Below, one piece after another: positions 54,700 through 63,595 of a stretch of DNA of 64,000 nucleotides. Under the pieces are notes generated by a model. The model saw only the letters and a program-made list of their open reading frames with translations, ran no database searches and was not told the DNA's origin. Location: contig JANQEU010000014.1 of the NCBI GenBank assembly GCA_028278225.1, forward strand, positions 62,001 to 126,000, read 5' to 3'. Origin of the DNA: Cyclobacteriaceae bacterium (GTDB lineage Bacteria; Bacteroidota; Bacteroidia; Cytophagales; Cyclobacteriaceae). Every line of letters starts with the position of its first letter. Position 1 is the first letter of the stretch. Made by a program: the position numbers and the translations under genes.

Positions 54700-57325
54700 A
54701 AGGCCAGATCCTCCGAAGCTCATAAGCAACCTGCTTGAAAGGTACTGTGAACCTTTTCTGTGGGAAGGTATTGCGGGTGACCTCCACGAGATCTTTCTTA
54801 CAAACACCAGAGATAAGGGTCTTACCATGGCCAGAACTTTATATTTTCTTCAGGCCATAGGATTCTTTAAACCAAAATTCAGAAAACGAAAAACCAGAAA
54901 CTCAAACATAGAAGCCATGTTTAGAAATTACTTCACAATCACTTTAAGAAATTTTACCAAACATTCTTTCTACTCATTTATTAACATTTTTGGATTGGCG
55001 ATCGGAATGGCTGCCGGGTTCATGATCCTACAATATGTCCACTATGAGCTCTCATATGACGGTTTCTTTGAAAACAAGGAAAATATCTACCGGGTCCGCA
55101 CCAATCGCTATAACAAGGGTGAACTAACCACCCAATGGGCATCAGGATGTGCAGGAGTCGGCCTGCACATGAAGGAAGATTTCCCTGAAGTTGTGGAGTT
55201 TGTCAATCTGCATAGAAGTGGGGTACCTATTACGTACGACAACCGGTATTACGAATTAAAAAGCCCGTATTACGCAGGGTCATCGTTTTTTGAGGTTTTT
55301 TCGATCCCATTAATCAGAGGCGTGGACAGCCTGGTGCTAAAAGATCCTTTTACGGTAGTGTTGAGTGAATCTCTGGCAAAAAGAATCTTCGGTGATGAAG
55401 ATCCGGTAGGAAAGATCATAAAGCAGTATGAATTCCGGGATTTCAAAGTAACCGGCGTTTTCCGGGATATACCTGAAAAGTCGCATATGAATTTTGATTT
55501 GCTCTATTCATTTGAAACTTATGTCGCGCTCACTAGTGAAGATGCAAGAACTGCCTGGCAGTGGGATGGTTTTTTAAACTACGTGGTCCTGCATCCGGGT
55601 ACTGATCCCGATCGGCTTTCCGAAAAATTTCCTGATTTTATACAGGCCCGGCAGGGTGAAGAACTGGAAAGATGGGATTCGGGAATGGAGTTCATCTTAC
55701 AGCCGCTGGACAAAATTCATCTGACCTCCAATTATCGCATGGAAATCAAGCCAACAGGAAATGAAAGAACCACTTACTTCCTCCTGATAATCGGAATGTT
55801 CGTCCTTTTCATTGCGTGGATTAATTATATCAACCTTACAACGGCAAGATCACTGAGTCGTGCCCGTGAAGTCGGCATACGGAAGGTAATGGGAAGCTTT
55901 AGGTCTCAGCTCATCAACCAATTCATGTTTGAGTCTTTCGTGATCAACCTGCTTGCCTTTGCCATTGCGGCAATCTTTGTTGTCGTTGCCTTCCCCTTCT
56001 TCAATGATTTTGTGGGTAAAAATGTGCCGTATACCTGGCCCGATGCTCCATATTTCTGGTTTGGACTCCTTGCCATATTCGGAATTGGGATTTTACTGTC
56101 CGGATTTTATCCTGCCATTGTGATGTCAAAGTTCAAACCTGTTACAGTGTTACGAGGACGGTATGCAGGAAGCTCGGGTGGGAACCTCCTCCGAAAGGGT
56201 CTGGTAACATTTCAGTTTCTGGCTTCCCTCATCCTGATCACAGGGACATTTATTGTGTACCAGCAAATGGATTACCTGCAATCACAGGATCTGGGTGTCA
56301 AAATCGACCAGACGCTGATCATTGAAACACCCAATTACAGGAGTGATTCAGTCCTCAACTCGCGCAATGATATTTTCAGAAACAGGTTAAATGGTGAGTC
56401 ATTCATTCAAAATATCACGACATCATCGGCTGTTCCCGGCGGAACTCCAAACTGGAACGCCGGAGGCATTAGATTACTAACCCAAACCGAGCAGGAAGCT
56501 AATCAATACAGAGTGCTGGGCGGGGATGATCAATTCCTGGATTTCTACGGGCTGGAAGTGATCGCGGGACGGAAGTTCGACAGGAGTTTTGGTGCCGAAG
56601 AATCAAATGTGCTATTCAATGAGGTTGCCATGAAAAGAATTGGTTTCACTGATCCCGAGGAGTTACTGAATCGCAAGATCAATTTCTGGGGTGATACTTT
56701 CAACATTATCGGAGTAGTAAAAAATTATCGTCAGGAATCCCCGAAACAGGCATATGATGCATTGATATTCCGTTATTTTCCGGCACCATCAGGCTATTAT
56801 TCAATCAGTTTAAGCAGTAATAACATGCGGGAATCCGTTGCGAAAATTGAAGAGCACTGGCACACGGCATTTGATAACAAGCCATTCGATTTTTTCTTTC
56901 TGGATGATCATTACAATGAGCAGTATAGATCAGATCTTCAGTTTGGATCCATATTCGGGCTGTTCGCCGGACTGGCTATAATCGTTGCCTGCCTGGGACT
57001 CCTTGGACTGGCATCTTACATGATGAATCTCCGCTCAAAGGAAGTTGGTGTCCGTAAAGTGCTGGGGGCTTCCATGCAAAATATATGGTTGCTGCTCACC
57101 GGTGATTTCATGAAACTGGTAGGGGTCTCCATTCTGATCTCGGTGCCGATAAGCTGGTGGATAATGAACAATTGGCTGGAGAACTTTGCCGTCAGGATAA
57201 ACCTTGGTTTCGTGGCCTTTCTTATTCCTGCTTTATTGCTGGCGATCCTTTCTATCGCCACCGTATCTTATCATACCATAAGGACAGCCCAACTTAATCC
57301 GGCCAGCACCCTGAAAGATGAATAA
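54692..57325 (+). CDS. FtsX/MacB-type permease with permease-prefix domain (second)
   Basis: The 877-residue protein has the same plan as the permease at 51678: prefix domain (PPKLISNLLERYCEPFLWEGI), MacB-like periplasmic domain, three central membrane segments (about 360-480), second periplasmic domain and final FtsX segments (about 755-865, with VRKVLGASMQNIWLLLTGDF). I choose the GTG at 54692, overlapping the padR stop by eight bases, because it aligns with the first permease (MNERPDPPK against MNYREPPK); a TTG at 54680 would add four residues. The two proteins are paralogs that have diverged widely, so they could form a heterodimer or separate pumps. Confidence 0.9.
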   Translation: MNERPDPPKLISNLLERYCEPFLWEGIAGDLHEIFLTNTRDKGLTMARTLYFLQAIGFFKPKFRKRKTRNSNIEAMFRNYFTITLRNFTKHSFYSFINIFGLAIGMAAGFMILQYVHYELSYDGFFENKENIYRVRTNRYNKGELTTQWASGCAGVGLHMKEDFPEVVEFVNLHRSGVPITYDNRYYELKSPYYAGSSFFEVFSIPLIRGVDSLVLKDPFTVVLSESLAKRIFGDEDPVGKIIKQYEFRDFKVTGVFRDIPEKSHMNFDLLYSFETYVALTSEDARTAWQWDGFLNYVVLHPGTDPDRLSEKFPDFIQARQGEELERWDSGMEFILQPLDKIHLTSNYRMEIKPTGNERTTYFLLIIGMFVLFIAWINYINLTTARSLSRAREVGIRKVMGSFRSQLINQFMFESFVINLLAFAIAAIFVVVAFPFFNDFVGKNVPYTWPDAPYFWFGLLAIFGIGILLSGFYPAIVMSKFKPVTVLRGRYAGSSGGNLLRKGLVTFQFLASLILITGTFIVYQQMDYLQSQDLGVKIDQTLIIETPNYRSDSVLNSRNDIFRNRLNGESFIQNITTSSAVPGGTPNWNAGGIRLLTQTEQEANQYRVLGGDDQFLDFYGLEVIAGRKFDRSFGAEESNVLFNEVAMKRIGFTDPEELLNRKINFWGDTFNIIGVVKNYRQESPKQAYDALIFRYFPAPSGYYSISLSSNNMRESVAKIEEHWHTAFDNKPFDFFFLDDHYNEQYRSDLQFGSIFGLFAGLAIIVACLGLLGLASYMMNLRSKEVGVRKVLGASMQNIWLLLTGDFMKLVGVSILISVPISWWIMNNWLENFAVRINLGFVAFLIPALLLAILSIATVSYHTIRTAQLNPASTLKDE

Positions 57326-57344
57326 CTGAAGCTTGATTTCAAGT

Positions 57345-57394
57345 AAAAGCGTCATTTCTCCTTTTCAATATTCCGGGGGAATGGCGTTTTTTTT
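57345..57394 (+). terminator. Rho-independent terminator after the second permease
   Basis: CGTCATTTCTCC pairs with GGGGGAATGGCG over 12 bp (three G-U pairs), followed by eight T. It closes the permease-PadR-permease unit. Confidence 0.85.
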
Positions 57395-57424
57395 ATCTTA
57401 CCGTAACAGAAATCTCGGATCAAA

Positions 57425-58168
57425 ATGAAAACTTTTACGGCATTTTCTTTTGTAATCATCACTGTGGCGTCTGCATTTGCTCAACCGGATATTTTGGAAA
57501 CGGATCAGGGTGATTTGAAGATCACACCTATTCTCCACGGTACACTGGTTCTCGAATGGAACGGGATCACCATCTACAATGATCCTTACGGAGGTGGTGA
57601 CATTTTTGGAGGACAGAATGACCCGGATGTCATCTCAATTACAGATACACATGGCGATCACCACAACCAAAATACATTAGATGCCCTGAACATTTCCAAT
57701 GCAACTTTCATTGCTCCCAAAGCGGTAGCAGACAAATTGCCAGAGTCTTACCAGGTGCGAGTTATCGGAAATGGTGAATCCATTGAGGTGCGGAGTTTTC
57801 AGATTGAAGCCATTCCCATGTACAACCTCCCGGAGAGTCCGGACAGCCGGCATCCAAAAGGCAGGGGAAACGGATATATCCTGACACTGGGTGGAAAACG
57901 CATCTATATTTCCGGTGATACGGAAGACATCCCTGAAATGCGAGCGTTGAAAAATATTGATGTGGCATTCGTATGTATGAATCTCCCATTTACCATGGAC
58001 GTAGAGCAGGCTGCATCAGCCGTAAGTGAATTTAAACCGAAGATTGTCTATCCCTTTCATTACAGGGGAAGCGGAGGCTTAAGCGATGTTGAAAAGTTCA
58101 AATCCCTGGTGAATGAGGCTGCTCCGGAGGTAGAAGTAAGATTGAGAAATTGGTATCCGGGTAACTGA
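57425..58168 (+). CDS. Exported metallo-beta-lactamase-fold hydrolase (UlaG-like)
   Basis: The 247-residue protein has a signal peptide (about 1-19, ASAFAQ) and a metallo-beta-lactamase fold. The metal motif reads ITDTHGDHH, where the first His of HxHxDH is Asp; this Asp variant recurs in this exported subgroup. Further ligands are expected in SGDTED and PFHYRG. It is likely a periplasmic hydrolase; the substrate is unknown. Its stop lies one base from the stop of the convergent PIN toxin gene. Confidence 0.88.
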   Translation: MKTFTAFSFVIITVASAFAQPDILETDQGDLKITPILHGTLVLEWNGITIYNDPYGGGDIFGGQNDPDVISITDTHGDHHNQNTLDALNISNATFIAPKAVADKLPESYQVRVIGNGESIEVRSFQIEAIPMYNLPESPDSRHPKGRGNGYILTLGGKRIYISGDTEDIPEMRALKNIDVAFVCMNLPFTMDVEQAASAVSEFKPKIVYPFHYRGSGGLSDVEKFKSLVNEAAPEVEVRLRNWYPGN

Positions 58169-58169
58169 T

Positions 58170-58589
58170 TTAGCCACTTACATATTTTCCCCAAAATTCT
58201 TTGCAGGAGAGGATCTCTAAATCTGAGAAATAGAAATCATTTTTATCTTCGGTGACAATACAGGTACAGCCAGACTCAGACGCCGCATAATATTGCAATC
58301 CATCTTCAAAATCATGGATTGACTTATTCAAAAGCGATCGTTCCACGACTTTCTCATCGACAACAGCCAGGTTAAGATTACGATGCAAAAGAGAGATCTT
58401 TCTCTTTGCGACAGTTTCCCCACTCTTTTTGGCAGAAAAATAAAATCCAATGGCAAGTGACAAGGCTGTGCAATACATATGATAGTGATGCTTTCCCGCC
58501 AAACTCAGAACTCTGGATGAATAGGTGAATAATGGATACTCCTTATTCAGTACGGAAACCATAACATTTGCATCAAGAAGTACTTTCAC
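58170..58589 (-). CDS. PIN-domain (VapC-like) ribonuclease toxin
   Basis: The 139-residue protein has the acidic residues of PIN nucleases: Asp6 in LLDANV, the FEDGLQYYAA motif (about 93-102) and TEDKNDF near the C-terminus. VapC-type toxins cut tRNA or rRNA. It starts four bases inside the upstream antitoxin gene (ATGA). The early C-A-L-S stretch and length are normal for this subgroup. Confidence 0.88.
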   Translation of the reverse strand: MKVLLDANVMVSVLNKEYPLFTYSSRVLSLAGKHHYHMYCTALSLAIGFYFSAKKSGETVAKRKISLLHRNLNLAVVDEKVVERSLLNKSIHDFEDGLQYYAASESGCTCIVTEDKNDFYFSDLEILSCKEFWGKYVSG

Positions 58590-58840
58590 TTCTTGCGGGC
58601 TTGAAAATATTCCTCCTTGGTAGATTTTCTATTTCTACGTTTATACTCAGCCCGACCTTCGGATACCATATTTACCCAATCGGAAATCGGGAAATCCTCG
58701 AACGATTTGTAATTTGAAGAGGTGATCTGTCTGTAAAGATATTCAGTCAACCTGGACAAACTGATATGATTGGCATCAGCAAATTTCTTAGCCGAACTGA
58801 TAACCTCCCTGTCGAAACTTAGCGTGATTTTGGCATCCAT
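58586..58840 (-). CDS. Antitoxin of the PIN toxin (DUF6364-like)
   Basis: The 84-residue protein begins MDAKITLSFDREVISSAKKFA, a ribbon-helix-helix-like start (strand then helix) of the kind that binds operator DNA, followed by a long basic toxin-binding tail (AEYKRRNRKSTKEEYFQARKK region). It overlaps the toxin by four bases. A strong palindrome lies just upstream and is its likely operator. Confidence 0.85.
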   Translation of the reverse strand: MDAKITLSFDREVISSAKKFADANHISLSRLTEYLYRQITSSNYKSFEDFPISDWVNMVSEGRAEYKRRNRKSTKEEYFQARKK

Positions 58841-58854
58841 ATCTACAAACTAAA

Positions 58855-58894
58855 ATTTTATACGACAAAGTTATATATTTTATACGTATAAAAT
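58855..58894. promoter_or_regulatory. Operator of the PIN toxin-antitoxin operon
   Basis: A perfect 18-bp palindrome ATTTTATACGTATAAAAT (58877-58894) and a single half-site ATTTTATACG (58855-58864) lie in the 56 bp between the esterase stop and the antitoxin start. The repeats start 22 bp apart, two helical turns, as expected for two repressor dimers on one face. Confidence 0.75.
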
Positions 58895-58896
58895 CA

Positions 58897-59769
58897 TTAT
58901 TTATGGAAACTCTCCGAAACAAACTTCATTACTTCAGGAAGTGCTGTTCGCCAGTAGGTCCAGTTATGGGCGCCATCTCTTACCCGAAATTCGTGAGGTA
59001 TTTCACGGCGTCTCATAATTTTATGAAGTTCCATATTTCCTTCGATAAGGAAATCATCGTCACCACAATCAATATACCACCTGACTGTTTTTAAATCCTC
59101 AGCGTCCCGATTCTCTGCAAGAAACAACGCGGTATTATTTTTAACGTGCTCTGTCAATCGATCTTCACCGCTCAATCCCGGTCCGAAAATAAATCCGAAA
59201 AACTCATCCCAGCTATCCTGGTCATGGCTCATTATATATTCGCCTCCTATCGCTGCAGCACTCAAGGGAGCCGCCGCCGCAAACATATCAGGATGTTTCA
59301 TGGCATAGATAAGCGTCCCATGTCCACCCATGCTTAGCCCAGCGACTGCTCTGAATTCTTTCTTAGATCTTGCTCGAAATGTAGACTCAATATGAGGTAT
59401 GAATTCTTCAATGAAGAAATCTTCATATCGTGTTTTTCCATCGTATGAATTGATATACCAGTCCACGCCGGCATCCGGCATAACAATGATCATGGGTGCG
59501 ACTTCCGGATTCCCGATTTGCTGATCAGCAATGGTCTTCACTTCTCCAAATTGTGTCCAGCCAGTTTCGTCATCGGTGTAACCGTGCAAAAGATACAGTA
59601 CGGGATAACTCCTGTCGGAAATATTGTAATCGTAGGGTAGATATACGCTGTATTCCACATCTTTATCCAGTATCTTACTGGATATCGACAAACCCTCCTG
59701 AATCGTGCCCTGTTGTCCAAAAGTTGTAAAAGAGACCAGAAAAAAAATCAGACTAAAAGATCTTTTCAT
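58897..59769 (-). CDS. Exported alpha/beta-hydrolase esterase (esterase D-like)
   Basis: The 290-residue protein has a signal peptide (about 1-19, ending TFGQQ) and an esterase fold: YPVLYLLHGYTDDETGW oxyanion region, the nucleophile elbow GLSMGGHG, the acid in CGDDDF and the His in DGAHNW. Related proteins act on feruloyl or acyl esters, or as mycolyltransferase-type esterases. No glycan genes adjoin it, so the substrate is open. It is divergent from the serine hydrolase with 40 bp between. Confidence 0.9.
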   Translation of the reverse strand: MKRSFSLIFFLVSFTTFGQQGTIQEGLSISSKILDKDVEYSVYLPYDYNISDRSYPVLYLLHGYTDDETGWTQFGEVKTIADQQIGNPEVAPMIIVMPDAGVDWYINSYDGKTRYEDFFIEEFIPHIESTFRARSKKEFRAVAGLSMGGHGTLIYAMKHPDMFAAAAPLSAAAIGGEYIMSHDQDSWDEFFGFIFGPGLSGEDRLTEHVKNNTALFLAENRDAEDLKTVRWYIDCGDDDFLIEGNMELHKIMRRREIPHEFRVRDGAHNWTYWRTALPEVMKFVSESFHK

Positions 59770-59809
59770 CGTTCAAAGATTTATACCTGAATTTATTACA
59801 ATAACCCTT

Positions 59810-60943
59810 ATGAGAAAACCTTACATACTGTTTTTTCTTTTCCTTACAGTTTTTATATCCTGCAAACCTCAAACCGGAAACAGACCGGTAGAGCCGGTTG
59901 TTGAACCGCCACCTGAGGAGAATGAATATCAGGCACAGATTGACTCCTCCCGAAAGATCATAATCCGGCTGATGCGTGAAAATAAAACTCCAGGCATGGC
60001 GGTGGCAGTGTCGGTGAATGGCAAAATGATCTGGTCCGAAGGGTTTGGTTATACTGATCGCGAAAATCAAGCCCCGGTGGACCCTTCAAAAACATTGTTC
60101 AGGATCGGAAGTGTTTCCAAAACGTTAACAGCATCGGCATTGGGAATCCTGATGGATGAAGGAAAAGTCAATGAAGATCTGATCGTACAGACATATGTGT
60201 CCTACTTCCCCGCAAAGAGATATCCCATCACCGTAAAACAGGTTGCAGGTCATATCGCCGGGGTCCGACATTACAGGGAAAATGAAATGTTAAGCGACAA
60301 ACCATATATGACCGTAAGGGAAGGTTTAGGCATTTTTGAAAACGATAGTTTGTTATTCTCGCCAGGTACTGATTACAGCTACTCGAGCTATGGGTGGAAC
60401 TTAATTAGCGCTGTGGTGGAGGGAGCCGGTGACCAGGACTTTTTGTTGTACATGCAGTCCAATGTATTTGATCCGTTAAAGATGGTCAATACGATGGCGG
60501 ATGAGGCCCGAAAAAATATTCCAAATCGTACCAAATTCTATGTTGTGGAAGAGGGAGAGGTGAAAGATGCTCCGTACGTTGACAACAGCTATAAATGGGC
60601 TGGGGGTGGATTTATTTCCACGGTCGAAGATCTCATTCGATTTGGAAATGCCCATATTGAACCCGGTTTTCTTACGGAAGAAACCCTAAATCGATTGCAA
60701 ACATCACTGAAATTGGATAATGGTGAAGAGACCAATTACGGGATGGGCTGGCGAATGGGTAGAGATGATCAGGACAAATACTTTGTGGGGCACACGGGAG
60801 GAAGTGTCGGTGGTATAACCCGATTCTGGATTTATCCGTATGAGAAAGTCGTCATTGCTATTTTATCAAATGCAAGTCCGCTTGACTACAATGATGCTGA
60901 CAGGAAAATGGCATGGCTGTTCATGGATGAAGATAGCCTATGA
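59810..60943 (+). CDS. Serine beta-lactamase-family lipoprotein hydrolase
   Basis: The ATG at 59810 gives a 377-residue lipoprotein precursor (MRKPYILFFLFLTVFISC, Cys18); an upstream in-frame ATG at 59705 would bury the signal and overlap the esterase gene. Motifs of class C beta-lactamase/LACTB-type hydrolases are present: SVSK (Ser101, Lys104), YSSYGWN (Tyr191, with Ser where Asn is usual) and GHTGG. Such proteins cut peptides, esters or lactams; antibiotic resistance is not implied. It overlaps the next gene by four bases. Confidence 0.88.
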   Translation: MRKPYILFFLFLTVFISCKPQTGNRPVEPVVEPPPEENEYQAQIDSSRKIIIRLMRENKTPGMAVAVSVNGKMIWSEGFGYTDRENQAPVDPSKTLFRIGSVSKTLTASALGILMDEGKVNEDLIVQTYVSYFPAKRYPITVKQVAGHIAGVRHYRENEMLSDKPYMTVREGLGIFENDSLLFSPGTDYSYSSYGWNLISAVVEGAGDQDFLLYMQSNVFDPLKMVNTMADEARKNIPNRTKFYVVEEGEVKDAPYVDNSYKWAGGGFISTVEDLIRFGNAHIEPGFLTEETLNRLQTSLKLDNGEETNYGMGWRMGRDDQDKYFVGHTGGSVGGITRFWIYPYEKVVIAILSNASPLDYNDADRKMAWLFMDEDSL

Positions 60944-61356
60944 AAGAACAAACACATTTGGATCTGAGTGACGGGGAATTTGTAACTCAGTTTGAAAATC
61001 TGGAATTGGACCCTACATTATTCTCTCATGAAGCACATCTACGGCTGGCCTGGATCTATATTAAAAACCATGGATTAGAAGAGGCTGTAAACAAACTGTG
61101 TTCGGGAATCAAGCAATTTGATGAAAAGTTTGGTGACGGAACAAAATTTCATGTGACCCTGACAGTCGCTTCTACCTACGTAGTGAATCATTTCATGGAA
61201 AAAAGTGTCAGCAATAATTTCCAGGGCTTGTTACAGGAATTTCCAAGACTCAGAGATAATTTCATGGATCTGGTGTATTCCCATTATTCTTCGAGGCATC
61301 TCTGGAACCCCCAAAGCCGGGTTCAGCATTTCGAACCCGACCTGCTTGCATTCTGA
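60940..61356 (+). CDS. Conserved small protein of unknown function
   Basis: The 138-residue cytoplasmic protein has a helical plan with the conserved-looking FSHEAHLRLAWIYI (His29, His32) and KFHVTLTVAS motifs, which recall a family found in many bacteria without known role; the His residues could bind metal or substrate. It overlaps the serine hydrolase by ATGA, so the two are made together. Confidence 0.75.
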   Translation: MKEQTHLDLSDGEFVTQFENLELDPTLFSHEAHLRLAWIYIKNHGLEEAVNKLCSGIKQFDEKFGDGTKFHVTLTVASTYVVNHFMEKSVSNNFQGLLQEFPRLRDNFMDLVYSHYSSRHLWNPQSRVQHFEPDLLAF

Positions 61357-61442
61357 TTGGCTGGCTGGAAAATTAAACAGATACGAAACTCCGTCTCAAT
61401 GCCAAAGTAGTCAACCGAAAATGACACTGATGCAAATACTAT

Positions 61443-61550
61443 GAGATTCCTGTATCACGCTACACATGGACAACCCCAGGGTTCACAGGAATGACGTAAC
61501 AAAAATTTAATCGTCATTCCTGATGATACAATGTGGGATTCAGGAATCTC
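61443..61550. repeat. REP/BIME-like inverted repeat pair
   Basis: Two units in opposite orientation each read GAGATTCCTG...CAGGAATGACG. Unit 1 is 61443-61496; unit 2, on the other strand, is 61550-61512. Each unit can fold by ATTCCTG/CAGGAAT. This resembles REP elements that are spread by RAYT transposases; none is in the window. Confidence 0.7.
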
Positions 61551-61618
61551 ACTCTTTATCTTCTGGCTCCGGCCTAAATTGCATAGGACCATACAACAAT
61601 TCCAATCAGGTTTGTTGA

Positions 61619-62491
61619 TCAATATAATGATCGCCACAGGTAGAAAGTAAGGTAGGACTCCCATCCTTTGAAAGGTTTATAAAAGGCCTGCACTTCTTCC
61701 CGGGTGGGTTTTCTGTCCAGTCCCCTCATCTTTCTGATGGCTTCCAACATCCCCGTATCTCCCCAGGGAATACAGTCCATTCTTCCGAGGCTTTTCATCA
61801 CGGCATAGTTGGCAGTCCACTCCCCTATCCCACGTGTCTTGCAAAGTTCATCAATCACTTCAGCCGTGTCCGTCATATCCGCCAGTCGCTCCTGGGCAAT
61901 TGATCCATTGGAAAAACTCCTGGCAATCCCAATCAAATACTCTGCTTTCCGACTGGAAAATTGCAACTCCCGCAGTTCAGTCACCGAAAGATCCCGGACC
62001 ACTTCAAATCCTGGGAAATGATAGATCCCCAGATCATCATCAGCTGGTTCACCATATGATTCCACAAATGCACGCTTGATCCTGTAGGCAAACCTCAAAT
62101 TGATCTGCTGACCAATGATGCTCCACGCCAACGATTCGAACAGGTCCGGAATGGCTATGATCCTAAATCCATAAAAGGAATCCGGCAAACTTTCAAGGGA
62201 TCCGGATTTCCGGAGGATAGCATAGAATCCACTTAAATCACGGTCCAGGTCAAACCATGTATTTACATAATTCAGGATGTCATTCCTTTGGTCAGTCGGT
62301 CCGTTCACATGGATCACAAGATCGCTATGATTCTCCTCGATTCTGATCAGGTTTTTCCGATTACCGGTTTTGATTGGCTTCCATACCGAATTGCCCTCAA
62401 CCTTGTGCAAGCAATCATCATAACCCCTGTCCAGGAACCAAACGATCTGCTTGAAGTTGAAATTGGGAGGCTTCGGAAGATGCAGTCTCAT
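61619..62491 (-). CDS. alkA: DNA-3-methyladenine glycosylase II (AlkA-type)
   Basis: AlkA removes alkylated bases from DNA. The 290-residue protein has the N-terminal sheet domain, then a helix-hairpin-helix fold with SIIGQQINLRFAYRIKRAF and the hairpin TRGIGEWTANYAVM, followed by PWGDTGM whose Asp is the likely catalytic residue. Length is normal. It lies upstream of nothing else on its strand; the Ada-like gene precedes it by 103 bp on the same strand, making a repair pair. Confidence 0.93.
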   Translation of the reverse strand: MRLHLPKPPNFNFKQIVWFLDRGYDDCLHKVEGNSVWKPIKTGNRKNLIRIEENHSDLVIHVNGPTDQRNDILNYVNTWFDLDRDLSGFYAILRKSGSLESLPDSFYGFRIIAIPDLFESLAWSIIGQQINLRFAYRIKRAFVESYGEPADDDLGIYHFPGFEVVRDLSVTELRELQFSSRKAEYLIGIARSFSNGSIAQERLADMTDTAEVIDELCKTRGIGEWTANYAVMKSLGRMDCIPWGDTGMLEAIRKMRGLDRKPTREEVQAFYKPFKGWESYLTFYLWRSLY

Positions 62492-62594
62492 TTCAAATGA
62501 CCCGTTTGTACATCATTTTTCACGATGACAAAACTATGAAAGTCGTAATAGAGGCAATGACACTCAGTTACGTGATTAACTTGCCATTACCAAA

Positions 62595-63494
62595 TCATGA
62601 CGCGATCAACTGCTCGTCAAATACCTGACATTGCTCCCAATTCAGGATCGTCATCTTCCTCGTCGGATCCCACCGGTATCCTCCGATCCCACCGGCCTGC
62701 CTGATCACCCGATGACAAGGGATTAATACGGCTACCGGGTTTTTACCAATTGCGCTTCCCACCGCTCTTGAAGCTGTCGGCTTCCGGATCACCTCCGCTA
62801 CCTGATTGTATGATGCGAGTTCTCCTACCGGTATTTTTAAGAGGGCCTCCCACACCTTAACCTGAAATGGCGTCCCTTTTACATTGAGTCTGATCATCTC
62901 ACTGGAGTCACTGAATAGTTCGGGGCTGAATATTCTTTTCACCAATAATTCACAGGACCCCCCATCCTCCTGAATATTGGCGTTTGGAAATTCCTCCTTC
63001 AATTCCGACAATGCAGATATTCTCATTGGAACAGCCTTATCACCATCTAGTTCTTTTTTAGTGACAAATGACAACTTGCAAATTCCTTTGTCTGTATTTG
63101 CCAAAAGGATCTCACCGAAAGGTGTTGGATAAAATCCGTATTTGATATTTACGGATTCTCCTCCGCTTTTGTAGATCCCGGGTGTCATCGCTTCCAGGGT
63201 GATAAAGAGATCATGTAAACGGCTGGTCCCGGACAATCCCGTAGCATATGCTATATTACTCAGGGTGAAATTTCCGCCTTTCATGAGGGTTTTGGCAAAG
63301 CTTGCGCTGATGTACTGAAGGTACTTCTTGGGACTAATTCCCGCCCAGGAAGTAAACATTCTTTGAAAATGATGAGGACTAAGATGCGCTGCATCAGCAA
63401 TCTCCTCCAGACCAGGCTGATCCCTAAAATTTTCCTGGACAAAATTTATTGCTTTGGCGATCCGGAAATAATCATACTCTGAAGACTCGGTCAT
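62595..63494 (-). CDS. Ada-like regulator/O6-methylguanine-DNA methyltransferase
   Basis: The 299 residues combine an AraC-type helix-turn-helix domain (10-105: GLEEIADAAHLSPHHFQRMF) with an alkyltransferase domain (about 118-290) carrying the active-site PCHRV and the recognition region SAIGKNP. The N-terminal zinc-Cys phosphotriester domain of E. coli Ada is missing, which is common in this phylum, so the methylation-switch mechanism of Ada cannot work the same way. The downstream alkA gene is a plausible target. Confidence 0.92.
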   Translation of the reverse strand: MTESSEYDYFRIAKAINFVQENFRDQPGLEEIADAAHLSPHHFQRMFTSWAGISPKKYLQYISASFAKTLMKGGNFTLSNIAYATGLSGTSRLHDLFITLEAMTPGIYKSGGESVNIKYGFYPTPFGEILLANTDKGICKLSFVTKKELDGDKAVPMRISALSELKEEFPNANIQEDGGSCELLVKRIFSPELFSDSSEMIRLNVKGTPFQVKVWEALLKIPVGELASYNQVAEVIRKPTASRAVGSAIGKNPVAVLIPCHRVIRQAGGIGGYRWDPTRKMTILNWEQCQVFDEQLIAS

Positions 63495-63595
63495 GACATC
63501 ACAATTTTGAAAACCTGATCAAAAATAAACTTAATGTCCTGAGCTTAAAACCCGATTCTTGCTATCTTGATTGATTTGAGAACTTATTGAATTTT

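Noticed and set aside
59810-60943. Antibiotic-resistance beta-lactamase
   Set aside because: The motifs fit the broad LACTB/class C-like hydrolase family of lipoproteins; the YSS motif and context give no sign of a dedicated beta-lactamase.
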